Translations under genes and position numbers: made by a program
Part shown: positions 18,501 through 26,014 of the stretch, piece after piece
Numbering within the stretch: the stretch's first letter is position 1
Layout of the letters: the number at the start of each line of letters is the position of its first letter
The notes under the pieces: model-generated
Seen by the model: the letters and a program-made list of their open reading frames with translations, nothing else
What the model was told of the DNA's origin: nothing
Databases searched by the model: none
DNA from: MGIIb-P sp963934015
GTDB taxonomy: Archaea; Thermoplasmatota; Poseidoniia; Poseidoniales; Thalassarchaeaceae
Reading direction: 5' to 3'
DNA length: 33,685 nucleotides
Assembly: GCA_963934015.1 (NCBI GenBank)
Contig: CAWVWT010000024.1
Coordinates: 1-33,685, forward strand

Positions 18501-18652
18501 AGTGTAATCGTTCCAATTGATGCAGCAATAATGGGTAACAACAATCCCAAATCAATCGTATCATAATCGATTAATACCACTTCGGCTGTACAGATGGGCA
18601 ACAAGAAAATTAGCGATGCTAGTCCGAATAGCACATACTGGACGACTCGCAT
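15509..18652 (-). CDS. Large polytopic membrane protein with TPR-like central domain
   Basis: This protein of 1047 residues belongs to no family I can name. About ten transmembrane helices fill residues 4-446 (for example 4-27, 34-57, 97-118, 125-148, 167-188, 200-222, 258-288, 330-350, 383-403 and 427-446). A soluble alpha-helical domain follows (about 475-770) with TPR-like helix pairs, such as ARMIVATGHIACRRFDAAKE and AMLRAQRRSEEALDLCLDLV. Two more helices come next (about 783-806 and 815-833), then a strongly basic, Arg/Pro-rich tail of about 200 residues ending in DEFQDFS. The layout suggests a membrane scaffold, transporter or assembly platform with a cytoplasmic protein-binding domain. 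ATG 18652 is 82 bp after the aminotransferase stop. The downstream gene follows after 9 bp. Its placement beside surface-protein genes hints at export or envelope organisation, which is an inference only. Confidence 0.78.
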   Translation of the reverse strand: MRVVQYVLFGLASLIFLLPICTAEVVLIDYDTIDLGLLLPIIAASIGTITLWRWILPLSLGNLQVAFEVDDDLYEVHRLTRTKMQIQELLNLRGVPFGVMSYLMAMGGIMLIVAELLIGPGTFYKPIVFVTIMFVAIPIFVSPIVTMYAQIRAMNKRLIHQKISAQVFGYLGTASAMIMILSSIVYYGWTVANSNGGYDSVVMIQWAGYALLVFMSPTIFAYGRIMGASWNTLLLSKWRTAKGWKTPIDPDSPRFFRRLISLFLVVFLSTMPLAAINGIVTLIHVIINQPADADRLLDVGGILGEAIYSMVENSEIMRKIISLKTLQEVLASYLMLNVAIVGLAFIFELTRNLFLGGQTFAGVGGVILAQPRDIRTEPEVQGRILFFGLAGFSGYVVLLLVLQTYKEFSQLMPYGDSVSEEVLLQSTWQFIAAGQAIFLLTWILSSTRFGHLRSLKFDLSPDERREGVIMAGGGDWMRDHIEIAARSDDIAALRNFQTEKIDGDKAVVRLEKGRARMIESALRGLWPRAIEEARKVLALQGGEDDEARMIVATGHIACRRFDAAKEALRGMEQPEGYDEPELLALTLEWLDPWAGRVGSDDLYDWENNSTIDHLRDMQKRLRSWSPDTTLGSAHTDRLSLHAQIASAAMLRAQRRSEEALDLCLDLVRAHPDSTLARIACSLCMIDLGEWFDALDVFEEVNESSPEDPRVQALGGILGFQADSDEMEIALAIGTAAEKAAWIDDAPVNPFAALNARKGMDEALNANVMVVAHEALERGVPPVYAPPLVIVLLNWAVLLPTWIVIGWLAWIETDQNLLIGSGTSIALIGLHIFTRRFRRLQRRIIKHRDQRAMMLYARKMKSYKVSGDGNKMPIGNHLMLKGLLVTVNGNVFDIGFPGWLVVRLPNERDRQFKNRLRNRMRDLKSSRLARAQPLPERWWTKRPKPVDRGMRTLERLIGPAAYRGAHRRSLGIQSGQLQSGQQKDRRPIMDTRPDKRGIPTYSNPDEGTGRRPTSRPEQVQRIQSISRMPTKKPKRIKDKESDEFQDFS

Positions 18653-18694
18653 CGTATGTCGACCTTGGCTCTGGTTCTAAGCGGTTGCGACTAC

Positions 18695-18715
18695 ACGCTG
18701 CGTGGACCGCAGCGT
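18695..18715. other. GC-rich hairpin in the gap upstream of the TM-TPR-TM gene
   Basis: ACGCTGCG and CGCAGCGT form an eight-pair stem with a five-base loop (TGGAC). It is followed on the plus strand by alternating ACGT/GCGT sequence to about 18727. It lies in the 82-bp gap between the aminotransferase stop and the next minus-strand start. No T-tract is present. It may be a transcript-processing element, weak terminator or operator. Confidence 0.4.
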
Positions 18716-18734
18716 ACGTGCGTACGTAAGGGAT

Positions 18735-19940
18735 TCAACGAGAACCCTGTAAAAACCGGTCAATTCTGTCAAAAGCTTCGTTCAATACATCACGATCTGC
18801 GAGATACACTAAGCGGAAGTGCCCCCTACCCAATTCCTTTGAAAATCCACTACCGTGGACAACTAGAACATGTTCTTCATGCAACAAATCGAGAACGAAT
18901 TTTTTGTCATCGGTTGCCCACTTTGAATCGGTTAGTCTAACAAACATGTAGAATGCGCCTCCCGGTGATTCAACTTCTAGCCCGTCTATCTCTGAAATTC
19001 TCTGTAAACACAGGTCCCTCTGGGCGAGAACCCTCTGCGTATATTTCCGCATCCAATCTCGCGACTGTTCTAGTCCCGCCAAATATCCAATTTGGGCAGG
19101 TGTAGATGCACAAAGGCGCGATCTTAGTAAGCGCTCGATACCATCTCGGATCGCTCCTAATCTTTGGGTTGGGTCGTGCAATGCCATGTATCCAATTCTC
19201 CAACCGGGGGCATAGTACCCTTTTGAAACACCATTCAGTGTGAAAACTGGAACAGTTTTACTCCGTGAAGCAACACTGGTTTGTGTACCTGTAAAATCAA
19301 GTTCATCATAAATTTCATCCGCAATAATCATACAATTTGGCCATTTTTCCGCAATTGAAATCAAACGATCTATTTCGTCTGAACTAGCGACATTCCCTGT
19401 TGGATTATTGGGGTTGATAAGGACCAGAATTCGAACGCTTTCATCCATCTTGGCTTCAATATCTGTAAAGTCCACACGCCAGCCATCTTCTGCATTGAGA
19501 CGATACTCGATGGTTTCTGCTCCAAACAATTGTGGGTAGGCCATGTATGGCGGATAGTGAGGCCCAGGGGCGAGTACCTTGGTACCATCCTCTAGTGTTG
19601 CCGTGAAGATGATTTGCAAGGCTTCCGTAACACCGTGACAAACGTAGACATCATCAGGTGAACAATTCCAGCCCTTACCTCGTTCATCTTTTGCGATTTC
19701 GGAACGTAGAGTGGGGATTCCGTATGAGGGTGAATATCCGGTTTCCCCCCTGCTTAAACTGTCTTGAAAAGCCTGAATCATATGCGTTGGTGTGGGCAAT
19801 CCAGGATATGCAATTGGGTCACCAATATTCAACTTGATAATTTCATGGCCTTCTGCTTCTAGTGCCGTTGCAGGGATGACGACATCACGAATGGCATATT
19901 CGATTCGAGCCGCGCGTTCAGCAACGGGGATTTCACTCAT
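18735..19940 (-). CDS. PLP-dependent class I aminotransferase (alanine/aspartate type)
   Basis: This 401-residue fold-type I aminotransferase moves amino groups between amino acids and 2-oxoacids in the cytoplasm. The PLP lysine is K240 in LNGVSKGYYAPGWRIGYM. NPNNPTG (176-182) and the Asp/Tyr pair in IADEIYDEL (Asp208, Tyr211) are the usual cofactor contacts, and a C-terminal GHFRLVYL supplies the carboxylate-binding Arg. The GYYAPGWRIGYM segment resembles archaeal alanine aminotransferases and E. coli AlaA, but substrate specificity cannot be fixed from sequence. I chose ATG 19940 because it overlaps the stop of the EVE gene (ATGAGTGA) and has a run of six G about 6-11 nt upstream. A start at 19997 would add 19 residues lying inside that gene. 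Confidence 0.88.
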   Translation of the reverse strand: MSEIPVAERAARIEYAIRDVVIPATALEAEGHEIIKLNIGDPIAYPGLPTPTHMIQAFQDSLSRGETGYSPSYGIPTLRSEIAKDERGKGWNCSPDDVYVCHGVTEALQIIFTATLEDGTKVLAPGPHYPPYMAYPQLFGAETIEYRLNAEDGWRVDFTDIEAKMDESVRILVLINPNNPTGNVASSDEIDRLISIAEKWPNCMIIADEIYDELDFTGTQTSVASRSKTVPVFTLNGVSKGYYAPGWRIGYMALHDPTQRLGAIRDGIERLLRSRLCASTPAQIGYLAGLEQSRDWMRKYTQRVLAQRDLCLQRISEIDGLEVESPGGAFYMFVRLTDSKWATDDKKFVLDLLHEEHVLVVHGSGFSKELGRGHFRLVYLADRDVLNEAFDRIDRFLQGSR

Positions 19941-20400
19941 TGAATCCCCCCATTCGACAAACTTCAACAAAATATTCAGATGGTACAGATTGGACACTAA
20001 GGCGGGAACCTTTTGCTAACAAAGGCATACCTTCGAGTACAGGGTTTGCCTTCATGTCTGGTAGGGAAACAATCGATTGCATTGCTCCAACCGGTTCGAT
20101 ATCGACCATCATCCACCGAGGATTTTCAGGAGTTGATTTCGCGTCGAAGTAGTTTGAATTTGGGTCCTGTGCAGTATGATCAGGGTAACCTTCGCGGCAT
20201 ACTCTAGCCACGCCGGCGATATGGGGTGGTTTGGTATTTGAGTGATAGAATAGAACCAAATCTCCAATCTTCATATCGTCACGCATTGTATTCCTTGCTT
20301 GGTAGTTTCGAACCCCATCCCAATGCGTATCCCCATCTTCTACTAATTGTTCCCAAGGGTAGACGTGGGGTTCGGACTTCATCAGCCAGTAGGCGACCAT
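19933..20400 (-). CDS. EVE-domain protein (PUA-like fold)
   Basis: EVE domains have a PUA-like fold related to YTH and are thought to bind modified bases in RNA or DNA. The whole 155-residue protein is one such domain. Diagnostic segments are YWLMKSEPHVYPWEQL near the N-terminus, WDGVRNYQARN, GDLVLFYHSN, IAGVARVCREGYPDHTA, and PRWMMVDIEPV with SRLSVQSVP towards the end. I prefer ATG 20400 because family members begin just before YWLMKSEP and AGGGG precedes it. ATG 20442 would add 14 residues and overlap the transporter stop as ATGGTGA, so translational coupling from there is also possible. The palindrome CCCCTAGGGG (20405-20414) covers the putative ribosome site. Its stop overlaps the aminotransferase start by 8 bp. 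Its cellular target is unknown. Confidence 0.87.
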   Translation of the reverse strand: MVAYWLMKSEPHVYPWEQLVEDGDTHWDGVRNYQARNTMRDDMKIGDLVLFYHSNTKPPHIAGVARVCREGYPDHTAQDPNSNYFDAKSTPENPRWMMVDIEPVGAMQSIVSLPDMKANPVLEGMPLLAKGSRLSVQSVPSEYFVEVCRMGGFNE

Positions 20401-20435
20401 CGAGCCCCTAGGGGATTGCCCCGGTTTGAAAGGGT

Positions 20436-23384
20436 TCACCATGCGTCGTCAGCACTGCTGAGGAGGACAGCATCATACGATTCGGCAGCATCACGTTGTG
20501 CAGCAATAGCCAAAGAACCACCTGCTAAACCAGCTTTTTTACGCATGGCATCACTACCACCTGCAAGTCCCCAACCCTCCTTGACAAATAAGGCATAAAT
20601 TGCAGGTAGAAGGAGTAGGGCGCTGAGTGCTGCGAATGTCAAGAGGATGATAATCACCGTCACGAAGGGTTTCAGTGCAGGAATTGGGATCAAATATGCA
20701 GTCATCAGTCCGGCTGATGTGACCACTGTAGCCTCAAATAGGGACATCCCAGTACTTGCACAAGAATCCTGAATAGCTTCTAAAGTTCCACCTAATTCAC
20801 GAACTCGATTGGCGATGTGAATCGAAAAGTCAACACCCACACCCACTAAAATCGAACCTATCATCACTGTGACCAGTGATAGTGTAACCGATTGCTGATC
20901 CATCACGAACCACTGCATTGCTACCGTGAAAATAACTGGACATGTTGTTAGCACAGCAAACCTGGCATCACGGAAAACAAATCCAAGCGTAACCACAGTA
21001 AATAGCAGGGCAAAGCCAAGGGATTGCCACTGGCTATCGACAATGAGGTTGTTGACATCAATGGTAACCGCAGCAACTCCAATGAGTGCACTGGGTGTAA
21101 ATCCAAATCCATCACGATCCTCTGAATAACCATTTATTTCTGCAGCCGCAGCCTCAGTTTGCTTGACAGGCATGAAAGGCATATCGATGTAAATCAATGA
21201 GCGTTGGAAGTTCTTTGATACAAAGAAATGACGTAATTCTGGTGTCAAACCGTCATAGAAAACCGAAATGAGGAAACTTTGAACTTCCGTACCTGCAGTT
21301 TGGTCTCTATCGAGTTCCATCAGAACTGTCCAGAATGTCGCACTAGCATTGTACTCTCCCGTAAACAGAATATTGCAGACTTCTCTCGGTACATCGGGCA
21401 TCGGCGCACAGAACTGTCCGATTGTATCTGAACCCGAAAAATTCAATGATGCACCCACTGATTTCATCAAGAATGCAATAGAAACTGCAGTAGTTTGTTC
21501 AACCATATTGGCCATTTCAGTTAAACTTTCAATTTTATACAAATTTTCAAATGGATCTTTCTGAATTTCATTATCCCCTGGCGCCAAGAACTCTGGCTCG
21601 GCTGCAATATCAGCTTTCACCAAAATCATCCCAACTTGGCCACTTTCAAATTCATCAGAATATGTGAGCATTTTCGCAACAGCGGGCTCTTCCTGTGGCG
21701 CCATGTCAAGGAGGTTCACATCTTCAACTACATTCTCTCGGCTGACCAAACCACTGAATAGCATTAGGATGATGAATACTGAAATTGCGAGTTTGTTCCA
21801 ACGAATCGGTGCCCTTACTGCTGCAATGAAAATCTTTGGGGGGGGGTGGGATGCCTTTTCTAAATCCAGTAGCATCGTTAGGTTGGGTACCATAACCATC
21901 GTGAACAGGTAGACCAGAATGATTCCGCCTGCAAGTGAAACACCAACCGTTTTGATTGGTGCCATTGGTGTTAGAATCAGAGATACGAAACCGATGACTG
22001 TTGTAACCGCTGAAAGGAAAACAGCTCTACCTGTTGATTGCAGTGCGAGAGCCATTTTTTCCTTTGGTGTCCCTTTAGATGCGGCATATCGGTTGGTGAT
22101 ATGTAGACCATATGAAACACCAAGCGCCAAGATAATCGGTCCAACAATAATCACAGTCATAGTGACTTCATAATTGGTCCAGCCGATGATTCCAAGAGTG
22201 GCAAATACCGAACAAAGGGTTGGTAGACCAGCAATAATTACTACTTTGATCCCTTGTTCCACTCGGACCCTGCCCGTTTGTAATACATCACAATGGAACA
22301 GGAATAGGACTCCTGCAACAGCAAGAACACCAATTGGGAAGATTTTCCAAAACAGTGTGAATGTATATTCTGTAACCGCATTTGTAATCGGTACCGGGCC
22401 AGTCAGTGTCATGACCAGCCCTAGAGCCTCCTCCTCCTCACAACCATTATCGGCGTTTGAAGTCCAGCAATTATCATCACCCAGCCTGTTAATTTCATTT
22501 TGAGTATCTTCAATCAATTCCCCAATGTTAAGATTATTATCTGCAACCCCGATGATGATTACCGCTCGATTCCACCCGTAGCCACTGACGTCGGAAACCT
22601 TGGTCCCATTTTCGGTTTTACCTACATCCCGGACCAATTTATCAAGGGCGTTATCTGGTAATTCTCCAATAAGTTGGTTAATTCTAGTTTGGTCGTCTGG
22701 GATACTGTACCCGCCAACAGTATCAGCCCACTCCTGGATTAAGTCGCTGGCATTTTCGGCGAGCCAACCACATGCTCCTTCTAATGGACAAGCATCACCA
22801 GCATTGCGGACAAAAGAATCCGCTACCCTGGGGGCGCTAGAATTGATTTCTTTGACGACAGATGAAATACTCAGAACATAGATGATGTTGTCCATTTCAC
22901 CATCATCTGAAACATCGGAATTGAGTTGTCGTTCAAGTTGATCCATCTGAGACAAGATATTTTGGGTAGTAATATTGTACTTTGCCGATTCTACATAAAT
23001 AATCATCACGTTGGTTGTCCAGTCTTCCTCAACCTCGACAATATCCGCGGCGACTTGACTGCCTTCGGGTAGGAACGCTGCTAAATCCCCATTGACATTC
23101 ATCGATTGATGATCATCCCTCCACTGGTCGGTTATTCCTGAATGGTATGCAAAGAATGCGGTCATTAGCAAACACACTAGCACGGTGGCGGCAGGAAAGC
23201 GGGTTAAGGCCCCGAAGAATGACATTTCTTGCAATTCTCTACGAATCATTTTCGGGGCGGAAAGTAGTGCATCTACGGCACCTTTCGACTCAAATTCAGT
23301 GATTTTCCGGCGTACATTCGAACTGAAGTCTTGAACTATGGCTCGCGCCTGAGCGCTTTTGCCAGTCTCATCCTTCTCGACCAC
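20436..23384 (-). CDS. RND superfamily (MMPL/HAE3-type) transporter
   Basis: This 982-residue proton-driven exporter has the duplicated RND layout: one helix (about 60-82), a large extracytoplasmic loop (about 85-335), a six-helix block with sterol-sensing-like features (about 340-500), a helix near 530-550, a second loop (about 555-800) and a final helix block (about 800-955). Matching motifs recur in both halves: GVSYGLHITNRYA in the first and GVGVDFSIHIANRV in the second, each preceded by a hydrophobic helix. The HAE3/MMPL group exports hydrophobic compounds or lipids, including hopanoids and mycolates in bacteria; the archaeal substrate is unknown. The start is GTG 23384, with GAGGGA about 6 nt upstream. 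Its stop overlaps or nearly touches the EVE gene. It is the first gene of the minus-strand run and diverges from valS. Confidence 0.9.
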   Translation of the reverse strand: MVEKDETGKSAQARAIVQDFSSNVRRKITEFESKGAVDALLSAPKMIRRELQEMSFFGALTRFPAATVLVCLLMTAFFAYHSGITDQWRDDHQSMNVNGDLAAFLPEGSQVAADIVEVEEDWTTNVMIIYVESAKYNITTQNILSQMDQLERQLNSDVSDDGEMDNIIYVLSISSVVKEINSSAPRVADSFVRNAGDACPLEGACGWLAENASDLIQEWADTVGGYSIPDDQTRINQLIGELPDNALDKLVRDVGKTENGTKVSDVSGYGWNRAVIIIGVADNNLNIGELIEDTQNEINRLGDDNCWTSNADNGCEEEEALGLVMTLTGPVPITNAVTEYTFTLFWKIFPIGVLAVAGVLFLFHCDVLQTGRVRVEQGIKVVIIAGLPTLCSVFATLGIIGWTNYEVTMTVIIVGPIILALGVSYGLHITNRYAASKGTPKEKMALALQSTGRAVFLSAVTTVIGFVSLILTPMAPIKTVGVSLAGGIILVYLFTMVMVPNLTMLLDLEKASHPPPKIFIAAVRAPIRWNKLAISVFIILMLFSGLVSRENVVEDVNLLDMAPQEEPAVAKMLTYSDEFESGQVGMILVKADIAAEPEFLAPGDNEIQKDPFENLYKIESLTEMANMVEQTTAVSIAFLMKSVGASLNFSGSDTIGQFCAPMPDVPREVCNILFTGEYNASATFWTVLMELDRDQTAGTEVQSFLISVFYDGLTPELRHFFVSKNFQRSLIYIDMPFMPVKQTEAAAAEINGYSEDRDGFGFTPSALIGVAAVTIDVNNLIVDSQWQSLGFALLFTVVTLGFVFRDARFAVLTTCPVIFTVAMQWFVMDQQSVTLSLVTVMIGSILVGVGVDFSIHIANRVRELGGTLEAIQDSCASTGMSLFEATVVTSAGLMTAYLIPIPALKPFVTVIIILLTFAALSALLLLPAIYALFVKEGWGLAGGSDAMRKKAGLAGGSLAIAAQRDAAESYDAVLLSSADDAW

Positions 23385-23531
23385 AGTCGTCCCTCAGGGG
23401 CGCCCTTCCTAGCCTTCGCCCTTTAATTCCTCATGCCACATTGTCTACGGGAGGCTTGAAAACGGGAAGCCGCGACCGCGCGGACGGACCTGTTCATGTC
23501 ACCGCAGTAGGGCCCCAGGTGGGAACACCAA
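23385..23531. promoter_or_regulatory. Divergent intergenic region between the RND transporter gene and valS
   Basis: This 147-bp gap must hold promoters for both directions. An AT-rich CTTTAATT (about 23421) is the only TATA-like stretch I see. A small hairpin CCGCG/CGCGG (23470-23483) and the palindrome GGGCCC (about 23511) lie on the valS side, in what would be its leader. I see no tRNA or small RNA gene. Exact promoter elements cannot be fixed by eye. Confidence 0.35.
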
Positions 23532-26012
23532 ATGGCAAAACCAACCATAACCGATAAACGCTGGTCTATTGACCTTGAGAAGCGCATCCAAGAAGCGCAT
23601 TATGCAGACACAGATGCTTATGATACACGCTATGGATTCAAACCGGATAGTGGACGAGAAGTTTTCGTTATTGATACACCGCCACCGTATCCGAGTGGGA
23701 CGTGGCACATTGGGGCAGTCGCACAATACAGCATGATCGATGTGATTGCGCGGAGCCAGAGATTGCTCGGTAAAGAGGTCTACTTTCCTTGGGGTGTCGA
23801 TCGCAATGGAATCAATATCGAATTCACGGTAGAGAAAAACACAGGCCGGAAGATGAAGACATATGATCGGGCTGAATTTTTGAAACTGTGCCAGGAAACA
23901 ATCGAGGAATTTACTCAAGCAATGCGGAAAACTGCATCTAGGGTTGGGCTATCTTGTGATTTCGCCAAAGAATATCTCACTGATGCCCCCGATTATCGTG
24001 CAGTCACTCAAGCAATTTTCGTTGACTTGTTTAAGCGGGGTGAAATCATTGAAGATTTACGTCCGAATATCTATGACCCTGTAGAAGGGACCACTATCGC
24101 TGATGCCGAGGTTGAGCGTTTGCAGCGGAAAACACAACTCATCGATGTTAAATGGATGACTGATGGTGGTGAAGAATTGATTATTTCAACCACTCGACCT
24201 GAGTTGATTTGTGCATGTGGCGTCGTGGTTGTTCATCCTGATGATACACGCTACACACATCTTGTTGGACAGAAAGCCATTCTTCCAGTCACTGTCGAGG
24301 GCCGTTCAACAGAGGTTGAAATTTGCACGCACCCTTCTGTCAAGTCAGAATTTGGCTCGGGTGTCTTGATGGTTTGTTCTTTCGGGGACCAGAACGATGT
24401 TACCGTGTTTCGCGACATGGGTCTTACACCATTCCAAGCAATTGGTTTGGATGGATGCATGACTCCGATTTCAGGCCCACTCTCTGGACTCAAAGTAAAG
24501 GAAGCTCGTGAGGCAGTCATCACGCAACTCGATACAGATGGCCGTATAGAAAATATCGAGGTGCGTGATCAGGAAGTACCAGTGTCAGAGCGAGGGAAAA
24601 ATCCAGTTGAAATTATTCTTCTCAAAGAGTGGTATGTACGCCAAACTCATATTCAAGATCGGATGCGAGAACATGTTGATGAGATTAATTTCATTCCCCC
24701 TCGAAACAAGCAATTTTTGGTTGATTGGATGGAAAATGTAAGCATCGATTGGCCCATCAGCCGCCGTCGCTGGTATCACACAGAAATTCCCATTTGGTAT
24801 TCTGAAGATTCGACCAAAGTCATCGTTCCTCCAGCGGGGACATATGTTCAACCATGGTGCCAACAACCCCCTAGTGATAGTCGTGTTTTAGATCGCGAAA
24901 CCCGTGAAGAATTGGGTGGGTTATCGGAACTCCAAGAATCTCTTGGGGTGATCTATGGTGAAGAAAAGGTGTTCGACACATGGATGGATTCTTCAAATTC
25001 AAATTTGTTTGTATCAGGGTATTTGAATGACCCAGACACATTTGAGAAGGCCTTCCCAACTGGAATCCGCCCTCAGGGCAAAGAAATTGTCCGCACATGG
25101 TTGTACTACACATTGTTGAAAAGTACTTTGCTAATGGATAAACCTGGCTTCCAAAATGTTTGGATTGATGGTTTGGGCATGGACCCTTGGGGTAGAAAGA
25201 TGTCGAAATCATTGGGCAATGGAATCGACGCAGATAGCGTGCTAGAGTGCGGCGCAGGGGGCCGAACAGGGGCTTGGCGGGTTAAGGGCCCCGACAAGAG
25301 TGTACAATTGAAAGCCAACAAAATTGGCAGTGAATGCTTCCGCTTGTGGAAGGCATGTGATGCACAAGTTGGAGATGATTTCCACATCAATCCTGAAGAG
25401 ATTGAGTCGAAATATTTCGGAGTTTTGACTAAGATTTTCAATGTTGCACGATTCGCATCCCAATTTCCGCTTCCAGAACATCCCGATGAAGTACCCAGTG
25501 ACCTTTGTGCTGGTGATCGATGGATTCTTTCAGAATTTTCTCAGGTTCTCGAGGATGTTGAAAAAGGGTGGCGGGAAATTGATATCTTCACTTCAACCCG
25601 AATCATCAAGAATTTCGCTACAGATGTTCTGCCGAGTCACTGGCTTGAAATGGCAAAAGGCCGCCTTTACGAGGATGATTTGAATGCCGCATGGACTATC
25701 CATCGAATCGTCAAAGATTTATTGACAATATTCAGCCCAATCTGCCCTTTCTTCACGCATCATTTGAGTGAGACATTGTATGGCGAGAGTGCAGTAGATG
25801 TTCGTAACTATCCGGCCTCATTGATTGTAAATGATGATGAAGCATCTAGATTGCGAAAGTTGACAGGGTTCTTGTGCGACTTTAACAGTGAAACATGGCG
25901 TACGAAGAAAGACCAGGGACTCAGTTTGAATGCTGAGATCGAAGGTGTTACTATTCCCATAGTTTTGTCCGAATTCACTGCTGAATTAACAGCGATGCAC
26001 AAACTTCTCTGA
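23532..26012 (+). CDS. valS: Valyl-tRNA synthetase, archaeal type
   Basis: This class I aminoacyl-tRNA synthetase charges tRNA-Val. The HIGH motif is HIGA at residues 59-62, within DTPPPYPSGTWHIG, and KMSKS is at 556-560. The CP1 editing region contains ISTTRPELICACGVVVVHP. A C-terminal anticodon-binding helical domain follows (about 640-800). At 826 residues it fits archaeal ValRS without the long bacterial coiled-coil arm. After KMSKS the usual helix with G-A-D-A-x-R-x-W is displaced. A segment with GGRTGAWRVKGPDKSVQ (about 576-592) comes first, and the function-equivalent helix reads GSECFRLWKACDA. ATG 23532 follows a GGTGGG about 8 nt upstream. It converges with the polymerase IV gene, whose stop lies 2 bp away. 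Confidence 0.92.
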   Translation: MAKPTITDKRWSIDLEKRIQEAHYADTDAYDTRYGFKPDSGREVFVIDTPPPYPSGTWHIGAVAQYSMIDVIARSQRLLGKEVYFPWGVDRNGINIEFTVEKNTGRKMKTYDRAEFLKLCQETIEEFTQAMRKTASRVGLSCDFAKEYLTDAPDYRAVTQAIFVDLFKRGEIIEDLRPNIYDPVEGTTIADAEVERLQRKTQLIDVKWMTDGGEELIISTTRPELICACGVVVVHPDDTRYTHLVGQKAILPVTVEGRSTEVEICTHPSVKSEFGSGVLMVCSFGDQNDVTVFRDMGLTPFQAIGLDGCMTPISGPLSGLKVKEAREAVITQLDTDGRIENIEVRDQEVPVSERGKNPVEIILLKEWYVRQTHIQDRMREHVDEINFIPPRNKQFLVDWMENVSIDWPISRRRWYHTEIPIWYSEDSTKVIVPPAGTYVQPWCQQPPSDSRVLDRETREELGGLSELQESLGVIYGEEKVFDTWMDSSNSNLFVSGYLNDPDTFEKAFPTGIRPQGKEIVRTWLYYTLLKSTLLMDKPGFQNVWIDGLGMDPWGRKMSKSLGNGIDADSVLECGAGGRTGAWRVKGPDKSVQLKANKIGSECFRLWKACDAQVGDDFHINPEEIESKYFGVLTKIFNVARFASQFPLPEHPDEVPSDLCAGDRWILSEFSQVLEDVEKGWREIDIFTSTRIIKNFATDVLPSHWLEMAKGRLYEDDLNAAWTIHRIVKDLLTIFSPICPFFTHHLSETLYGESAVDVRNYPASLIVNDDEASRLRKLTGFLCDFNSETWRTKKDQGLSLNAEIEGVTIPIVLSEFTAELTAMHKLL

Positions 26013-26014
26013 AC

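Noticed and set aside
23385..23531. Possible tRNA or small RNA in the GC-rich divergent gap
   Set aside because: No cloverleaf, no GTTCGA T-loop and no acceptor stem could be found. Only a five-pair hairpin is present.
23499..23918. Open frame of 139 codons on the minus strand near the valS start
   Set aside because: It overlaps the catalytic HIGH region of valS and shows no recognisable domain or ribosome site.
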